From: JAJYBV01 sp021812265
Lineage (GTDB): Bacteria; Chloroflexota; Ktedonobacteria; Ktedonobacterales; JACDGC01
Assembly: GCA_027459525.1 (NCBI GenBank)
Contig: DAIDIC010000139.1
Location: 1-18,420, forward strand
DNA length: 18,420 nt
Direction: 5' to 3'
The translations under genes were made by a program, and so were the position numbers. The first letter of the stretch is position 1; every line of letters begins with the position of its first letter. A model generated the notes under the pieces. The model saw only the letters and a list, made by a program, of their open reading frames with translations. It had not been told where the DNA came from and searched no databases. Positions 13,255 to 18,420 of this stretch are shown one piece after another.

Positions 13255-13296
13255 TACACCTTAACAATCAATTATTGCGCTATTTGCTGCGTATTT

Positions 13297-14940
13297 TTAA
13301 AATAATTCTGAGGTGATACGCCAGCGTTCAAACAGCGCAGTTTCTGCAGCAGTGAACGCAAACAGCGCTGCAGTCTCACTGTCTAATCTCGCGCGTATAG
13401 TTTGCAGCGCTTCTATCGCGCTGTTATTTTGCTGATACACTTGGGTAAGCTCTGTCGTTAGCGCTGCAATAGTTTGCAGCCGCGCAGTATCTTCTATGGG
13501 AAGAGGCAGCGCCGCCAGCATTGTCGCGTCTATCGATGGGCGGCTGAGTTGGTAGACGGTTGCTGTCAGCCGAAACAACAATTGTACTGGTTTAGCGTTC
13601 AACAAAACAGGCAGCGCCGGCCAGCAATTTGCCGGCAAAGTAGTGTCGGCTTTGGGAATTGCCACATACAGCGAATTATGCGCAATCATCGCGCCGCTGC
13701 TTTGCGCTGCCGCAGGAACAGCGCCGGTTCGTGTTATATATATTGCATTGACTGACATGTTGGGCTGCAATGTTGCGGCGTCGGTGGCCGAAATCCATTG
13801 TCGCGGCAGGATTTGATATGGCTTTATATCTCCTGATCGGATCACTGCTATCGATCCTGCATATGCAGTTTCGGAAACAGCGGTTTCTTTGGGGATTTCA
13901 ACACCTCGGGCAATATCTGCCAGCAAGGCAAATGATGCGCTTCCTCTGCTTCGGAAACGCTCTATAAATAAGCGCTCTTCAGATCCCAGCGCATACTTCC
14001 ATTGTTGTTGCGACCCTTCGCCCAGCAGATCTTGCTCGATAGATCCTTTTATTTTCCATTCTTGCCGCAAATAGCGCGCCGCGCCGGATCCTGTGTCTGC
14101 GCTGGATTCGGCGGATTTGAGCGCAGCAATTTTCTCAACACGTTCCCATGATATGGCGTGTGCAGCCGGTGGATCGCTGCGTTGTGCAGTCATTAAAATT
14201 GCCGAAGCGCCCGAGCGGAATAATCCCTGAGTATGAGTCATTGCCAAAACGGTCCATTCGCGTCGCAATGTTTGGCGCAGCGCTGCCGCTGAAGATTTCA
14301 GTAAAAACACTTCGGGAAGCGCAATGGCCAAATAACCGCCATATGCGGTTAATTCCATTGCCTGTTCACAATATTGCAGCCAAATATCGCGCGCAGGTTT
14401 TGTCGGCGCTGTTTCGGCGTCCCACACTGCTTTGGATATTTTAATCGGCGGATTTGTCAGCACGATACGAAATCGCGCGCCGGCCATAACCGCCAAGCTA
14501 TCTGCTTGATGGATGTGAAACTGCATTGTTTTGCGCCGCGCCGCCGGTAAATCGGGCAGCAATTGCGCAATAGTTCTGCGCAGCCGCAGTTCGGCAATAT
14601 GGCACGCTATCGGGTCGGGGTCTAGTCCCCATATTGATTTTTCAATCTCTTGCGCTATTCTTTCCGCGCCCCACCGGCGCGCCTTGCCTCGCGCAATAAG
14701 TATTTGCGCCGCCGCCGCTAAAGAAGATCCGGAGCCGCACGCCGGATCGATGACAGAAGATTCTTGCGCCGCAGTGCCGGCTAAATAGTGCGCTTGCCGC
14801 AACAGAGCCAACGCTGCGTTTATTGGCATGGATGACGCCGACTTTATGCCCAGCAGTTTGGAACGCTGCCCGTCATGTTCATAAAGATCGTCGCGTGTTT
14901 GATTTTCTGTAAGTGTTTTGCTGAACTGATGGAAATCCAT
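13297..14940 (-). CDS. N6-adenine DNA methyltransferase fused to a specificity-like domain, 547 aa
   Basis: The catalytic part (about 1-260) has motif I VIDPACGSGSSL (63-74), a motif II acidic residue in GLDPDPIAC (105-113), motif III QADSL (145-149) and motif IV LTNPPIK (161-167). The family pattern is NPP followed by Tyr, Phe or Trp; here the fourth residue is Ile. Residues about 335-540 resemble a target-recognition domain of HsdS or type IIG enzymes: LLADIARGVEIPKETAV, AVIRSGDIKPYQILP, AIYITRTGAVPAAAQSSGAMIAHNSLYVAIPK, then a helical LQTIAALTTELTQVYQQ tail. No nuclease domain is fused and no restriction gene adjoins, so it is an orphan methyltransferase or a half of a lost system. GGGAAGGA lies 12 bases ahead of the ATG. 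The SbcD-like gene precedes it by 96 bases on the same strand, so co-transcription is likely. Confidence 0.82.
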   Translation of the reverse strand: MDFHQFSKTLTENQTRDDLYEHDGQRSKLLGIKSASSMPINAALALLRQAHYLAGTAAQESSVIDPACGSGSSLAAAAQILIARGKARRWGAERIAQEIEKSIWGLDPDPIACHIAELRLRRTIAQLLPDLPAARRKTMQFHIHQADSLAVMAGARFRIVLTNPPIKISKAVWDAETAPTKPARDIWLQYCEQAMELTAYGGYLAIALPEVFLLKSSAAALRQTLRREWTVLAMTHTQGLFRSGASAILMTAQRSDPPAAHAISWERVEKIAALKSAESSADTGSGAARYLRQEWKIKGSIEQDLLGEGSQQQWKYALGSEERLFIERFRSRGSASFALLADIARGVEIPKETAVSETAYAGSIAVIRSGDIKPYQILPRQWISATDAATLQPNMSVNAIYITRTGAVPAAAQSSGAMIAHNSLYVAIPKADTTLPANCWPALPVLLNAKPVQLLFRLTATVYQLSRPSIDATMLAALPLPIEDTARLQTIAALTTELTQVYQQNNSAIEALQTIRARLDSETAALFAFTAAETALFERWRITSELF

Positions 14941-15036
14941 CGCCCGATAGTGTCCTTCCCGACGAGATCGCGCCTTTTTTCTGGGATTAAGTGTATCCTA
15001 AGCGCGGCTATCCGGCCAATGAAACAGACAATAGGG

Positions 15037-16341
15037 CTAGCCTTGATCGCTTTGCCCAACTCGCTGATATTCTTCAATAAACCAATCACAAATGGCTTCC
15101 GCTGGATCGCCGTTGAGCGAATGCTGTTTCAAATTTTGCATTATCTGTGACCATTGTTCCGCGGCATTGGCAAATCGCGCATCGGAAAGCGCCATTTGAT
15201 AGAAAATATCTTTTTCCATCGACTGAATGGAGGAACGTGTGTCATCTTCAGGCAAATCAATAGCTTCTGCCGAATCGGTGTTGTCGTGAATAATGATATG
15301 CAGCGGCTTATATATTGCGACAGATTCGTATAGTTGTTTCATATTGAATGCGGTTCTGTCAAAGGCCAAGTTGCCGCGCAGGTATATATGCGCAACCGGT
15401 TTTTCTTCGGTTTGGGCAAATTCCTGTTTATGCCGCCGCAAAAACCGTGTGAAATCTTCCAGCAGTTCTTCCTGAGATTGCACACCATCTACTATATAAG
15501 AAAGCTGCAAAAATGGCCGCTTCGGCGTAATAATAAGTTCCGCTGAATATTCCGGAGCTGCGGCGGCGGTATCTGTTTGCACATCAATTTGATAATAGCC
15601 TCGCTTTTCCTTAGCTTCTTCAATATTTACTGTTTCCAATGATCCGGGATTATAGATATACCCATCATATGTATATGGCTTATGCACATGCCCCAGCGCA
15701 ATATAGTTTACCAAATCTTTTAACACACGAAAATCATTTCCCGCCGGCAGCCCTTTCAGCCGCGGATCTTCACCGTCTACCCCGGTGTGCATCATTAAAA
15801 TGCGAAACCGCACTCCTTGCCGCTCTTCATCTGCGCGAACTTTGCGCAAATAATCGCTGACGGCGCTCATAATATTCCGTGTTTGCGCTCCAACCCATGG
15901 CAACCCATAAATCCGTATCCCTGTTCCTGCGATATCCGTATAACTGCCGGAGCGGGTTTTATCGTCAAACGGAGATAACTGTATGCCTTCGTCGGAAAAA
16001 TTGAAGGAAAGTAAGCGGATATACTCCATTTGATTCAGATAACTTAACCAAGAATATCCTTCGGAACGATACGCTTTATCGTGATTTCCTTCAATAACCA
16101 CGACCGGAATCCCTGCTTCGCGCAATCGTTCCAGCAATTTAGTGGCGCTGTATAAAGTCTGTGAATCGATAGAGCGGTTATGAAAAAAATCACCTGCAAT
16201 CAGCAAACATTGGCAATCCGTTTGTATTGTTTCTGTAATCAGGTGTTCCAGCGCGCGGGTAAAATCTATGGCGCGTTCATCTAAGCCATATTGCAGGTAT
16301 CCTAAATGGATATCGGCGGCGTGAATAAGTCGTGTGCGCAT
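15037..16341 (-). CDS. sbcD: Mre11/SbcD-type DNA repair exonuclease, 434 aa
   Basis: All metallophosphoesterase motifs of the Mre11/SbcD family are present in order: D10-x-H12 in HAADIHLG, GDFFHNR (D51, H54), GNHD (85-88), H185 in MMHTG, and GHVH (217-220), followed by YNPGSLETVN. These bind two metals and cut DNA ends and hairpins. Residues 330-434 form the capping and C-terminal region. The ATG at 16339-16341 is chosen because the family begins at MRTRLIHAADIHLG; it has no close ribosome-binding site (AAAGG lies about 19 bases away), and in-frame ATGs lie further upstream. Length is slightly above the typical 400. The usual partner SbcC/Rad50 is absent: the next gene downstream is the methyltransferase, and mutS is divergent. 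Partner genes elsewhere are likely. Confidence 0.87.
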   Translation of the reverse strand: MRTRLIHAADIHLGYLQYGLDERAIDFTRALEHLITETIQTDCQCLLIAGDFFHNRSIDSQTLYSATKLLERLREAGIPVVVIEGNHDKAYRSEGYSWLSYLNQMEYIRLLSFNFSDEGIQLSPFDDKTRSGSYTDIAGTGIRIYGLPWVGAQTRNIMSAVSDYLRKVRADEERQGVRFRILMMHTGVDGEDPRLKGLPAGNDFRVLKDLVNYIALGHVHKPYTYDGYIYNPGSLETVNIEEAKEKRGYYQIDVQTDTAAAAPEYSAELIITPKRPFLQLSYIVDGVQSQEELLEDFTRFLRRHKQEFAQTEEKPVAHIYLRGNLAFDRTAFNMKQLYESVAIYKPLHIIIHDNTDSAEAIDLPEDDTRSSIQSMEKDIFYQMALSDARFANAAEQWSQIMQNLKQHSLNGDPAEAICDWFIEEYQRVGQSDQG

Positions 16342-16433
16342 AATAATGGTTTTTTTCAATCCTTTCGGCAGATCTCTGTCATGAACATGCGCCATTCCAA
16401 TCATGATTTTGGTTGAATATATTGCTGTTTTTG

Positions 16434-16439
16434 ATTGTA
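16434..16439 (-). promoter_or_regulatory. Extended -10 element for the sbcD-like gene
   Basis: On the minus strand TG-T-TACAAT, an extended -10 match, about 95 bases ahead of the ATG at 16341. No good -35 is seen at normal spacing. It sits back to back with the mutS -10, 24 bases apart. Confidence 0.38.
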
Positions 16440-16463
16440 ACACAGAACCGAAGCAATGCGTGC

Positions 16464-16469
16464 TACAAT
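16464..16469 (+). promoter_or_regulatory. Extended -10 element for mutS
   Basis: TG-C-TACAAT on the plus strand, about 43 bases ahead of the mutS ATG. The -35 region would overlap that of the divergent sbcD-like promoter and has no clear hexamer. Confidence 0.4.
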
Positions 16470-16511
16470 AAAAAAGAATTTTGAACGAAATCTGGACGGA
16501 TCTTTCTGCCA

Positions 16512-18420
16512 ATGCCTGTAACTGATGACTTCCAAGGACATTCACCCATTCGCGCGCAATATTTATCTATAAAAAAAGATTATCCGGATGCGCTTATTTT
16601 TTTTCGTTTGGGCGATTTTTACGAAACGTTTGACACCGACGCTGAAATTGCTTCCCGCGAATTAGATTTGACATTAACCAAGCGCGAATGGGGCCGCGGT
16701 GAGCGTTCTCCCATGGCCGGAGCGCCACACCATACCATCGATTCGTATATTGCAAAATTAATTGAGCGCGGCTATCGTGTTGCTGTAGTAGAGCAAGTAA
16801 CCGAACCAAACGGCAAAGGATTGGTGCAGCGCGAGGTTACACGGGTGGTTACTCCCGGCGCAGTTATCGATCCCAGTATGCTTGCGGCGCAGCGCAACAA
16901 TTACCTTGCGGCAATTATTACCGGCAAAGACGCGGTGGGTGTTGCGTATGCAGATGTTTCAACCGGAGAGTTTGCCTGCGCCGAAATTGCCGCGACAGAT
17001 ATACCAACAACACTGGCGCAGGAAATGGCGCGTATTATGCCTATGGAAACGCTGGTGGAAGCGCCGGCGCAAGCAAAGCTTGACCCGCGCGCGCTGCGCA
17101 GTGTTCCCGATGATGAACTTGCGTCGGCAGGCTATGATGAAACGCTGCCGCCATGGGCTAAAACTATTGGGCAGTTTACCAAGCATTTTACACCGTTAGA
17201 TTCCAGTGAATTTAACGAACAACAGGCCCGCAGAAGATTATTAGAGCATTTTCATATTGCGTCGCTCGAAGCCTTTGGCTGCAATAATCTGCCACTTGCT
17301 GTACGAGCGGCTGGCGCCATCATCGGCTATCTTTCGGTAACTCAGCGGGGTTTATTGGAACACTTAACTTCTTTGGAAACATATTCCACAGAACAATTTA
17401 TGCTGCTCGACCCCTATACCCGGCGCAATTTAGAGTTGTTTGAAAATAACCGGGATCGTTCCGCCAAGGGATCGCTGGTGTGGGCGCTAGATCAAACACG
17501 CACTGCCATGGGCGGCCGCTTGCTGCGCAAATGGATGGGGCAGCCCCTGATAGATATTGCTGCGCTGCATATTCGACTGGACGCAGTAGAATATTTGTTT
17601 GAGCGCGCCTTAACACGCGCAAAACTGATTCAGGCGCTGGCAAAAATCGGTGATTTAGAGCGATTGGCCAATCGTGTTATTATGCGCGCCGCAACGCCGC
17701 GCGACCTTGCAGCATTAAAAGAGAGTCTGCGCGGTACGCAGGAATTATTGATAAACGGGTTGGCGGATGAACTTGTCGTTGGGCCGCTGTCCCAGATTGT
17801 CGGCGCTATTGATCCTTGTGAAGACTGCGCGGCGTTTATCAGTCAAGCGTTGACAGAATCTCCGCCGATAACAGTAACTGAAGGCGGTATTATCCGCGCA
17901 GGGTATTCGGCAGAGCTGGATGATATCAATAATCGCTCACAAGGCGCGCGCGAATGGATTGCTGCGCTGGAATCCAAGGAGCGCAGCCGAACGGGTATCA
18001 CTAACCTAAAGGTTGGGTTTAATAAAGTTTTTGGTTATTTTCTCGAAGTTTCCAGCTCAAATATTGGCAAAGTTCCCAAGGAATATATCCGCAAACAAAC
18101 TATTACGAACGGCGAGCGCTATATTACCCCCGAACTAAAAGAATATGAAACGCTGGTGTTGAATGCGCAGGAACGCTGCAATAAATTGGAAAATGAGCTG
18201 TTTATTGCGCTGCGCGAAACAATTGCACAAAAATATGCTCAGCGGATTATTGAAACGGGTAAATCTATTGCTGCGCTGGACGCTTTGCAATCTTTTGCGG
18301 AAATAGCCCAAACACATTCTTATTGCCGCCCTGAACTTACAAACGATCTTTCACTGCACATTACCGCCGGAAGGCACCCTGTAATTGAGCGAACGATGGC
18401 GGATATTCCATTTGTGCCCA
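16512..18420 (+). CDS. mutS: DNA mismatch repair protein MutS, N-terminal 636 aa (cut by the window end)
   Basis: The frame is open from ATG 16512 to the window edge with no stop. Domain I shows SPIRAQYLSIKKDYPDALIF followed by FRLGDFYETF, with the mismatch-reading Phe-x-Glu motif at F36-Y37-E38. ERSPMAGAPHHTIDSYIAKLIERGYRVAVVEQ and REVTRVVTPGAV follow, then the connector and core (for example TRRNLELFENNRD, RSAKGSLVWALDQTRTAMGGRLLRKWMGQPL) and the clamp/lever helices with NLKVGFNKVFGYFLEVS. The last visible residues, ITAGRHPVIERTMADIPFVP, lie just before the Walker A of the ATPase domain, which is outside the window. MutS recognises base mismatches and short loops and starts repair with MutL. 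The ribosome-binding site is weak (GGACGGA about 12 bases upstream). It is divergent from the SbcD-like nuclease gene. Confidence 0.96.
   Translation, partial: MPVTDDFQGHSPIRAQYLSIKKDYPDALIFFRLGDFYETFDTDAEIASRELDLTLTKREWGRGERSPMAGAPHHTIDSYIAKLIERGYRVAVVEQVTEPNGKGLVQREVTRVVTPGAVIDPSMLAAQRNNYLAAIITGKDAVGVAYADVSTGEFACAEIAATDIPTTLAQEMARIMPMETLVEAPAQAKLDPRALRSVPDDELASAGYDETLPPWAKTIGQFTKHFTPLDSSEFNEQQARRRLLEHFHIASLEAFGCNNLPLAVRAAGAIIGYLSVTQRGLLEHLTSLETYSTEQFMLLDPYTRRNLELFENNRDRSAKGSLVWALDQTRTAMGGRLLRKWMGQPLIDIAALHIRLDAVEYLFERALTRAKLIQALAKIGDLERLANRVIMRAATPRDLAALKESLRGTQELLINGLADELVVGPLSQIVGAIDPCEDCAAFISQALTESPPITVTEGGIIRAGYSAELDDINNRSQGAREWIAALESKERSRTGITNLKVGFNKVFGYFLEVSSSNIGKVPKEYIRKQTITNGERYITPELKEYETLVLNAQERCNKLENELFIALRETIAQKYAQRIIETGKSIAALDALQSFAEIAQTHSYCRPELTNDLSLHITAGRHPVIERTMADIPFVP

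Larger units (their letters stand above)
12941..13296. other. AT-rich intergenic region upstream of the DUF3800 operon
   Basis: No gene is visible. It contains a perfect 7-base inverted repeat (13237-13254), a candidate minus-strand promoter just beside it (13193-13222), two TGGTTAAA words (about 12992 and 13112) and long AT tracts. The base composition contrasts sharply with the GC-rich methyltransferase gene next to it and suggests the edge of an inserted block. Confidence 0.55.

Noticed and set aside
16882..17199. 105-codon Arg/Trp-rich plus-strand frame
   Set aside because: Out-of-frame shadow inside mutS.

Overview
The window looks like a bacterial chromosome segment of moderate GC, rich in GCGC and GGCG words, that mixes housekeeping genes with an AT-richer accessory block (about 8.9-13.3 kb). 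The MutS sequence and the leucine-catabolism gene pair make me lean weakly towards Chloroflexota or a similar deep environmental lineage. I cannot confirm this without a search. No rRNA, tRNA, CRISPR array, transposase or integrase is visible.

Layout. (1) 1-3.5 kb, minus strand: a liuC-like enoyl-CoA hydratase and a biotin-dependent acyl-CoA carboxylase alpha chain joined by a 4-base ATGA overlap, then a 127-residue protein of unknown function and the first 38 codons of another gene. (2) 3.6-6.0 kb, minus: a small VOC (glyoxalase-fold) protein and a 534-residue ion-transporter-superfamily permease. (3) 6.2-10.7 kb: a membrane-anchored STAND-like P-loop NTPase (minus) divergent from a 517-residue protein that aligns by eye with the first AAA+ domain of ClpA/ClpB but has lost both Walker motifs. 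(4) 10.8-11.5 kb, plus: an AlkD-like DNA glycosylase. (5) 11.8-12.9 kb: a tightly coupled minus-strand pair, a DUF3800 RNase H-like protein and a 121-residue companion. Facing it is a short plus-strand promoter-to-terminator unit that looks like a small RNA gene. (6) 13.3-16.3 kb, minus: a solitary N6-adenine methyltransferase fused to a specificity-like domain, and an Mre11/SbcD-type nuclease. (7) 16.5 kb to the end, plus: mutS, cut by the window before its ATPase domain.

The gaps around the permease and the STAND gene carry four copies of a GC-rich, imperfect repeat of roughly 60-90 bp (three in plus orientation, one in minus). The copies fold into the same nested hairpin, with paired substitutions at three stem positions. 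This repeat, the pseudo-Clp/STAND divergent pair and the DUF3800 pair with its opposing short transcript are the most interesting items.

How the genes may work together: liuC and the carboxylase alpha chain fit leucine/isovalerate breakdown, but the carboxyltransferase beta chain is not in the window. mutS, the SbcD-like nuclease and the AlkD-like gene are DNA-repair functions. The 6.2-13.3 kb block resembles a small accessory island with possible defence or stress roles, which is inference only.
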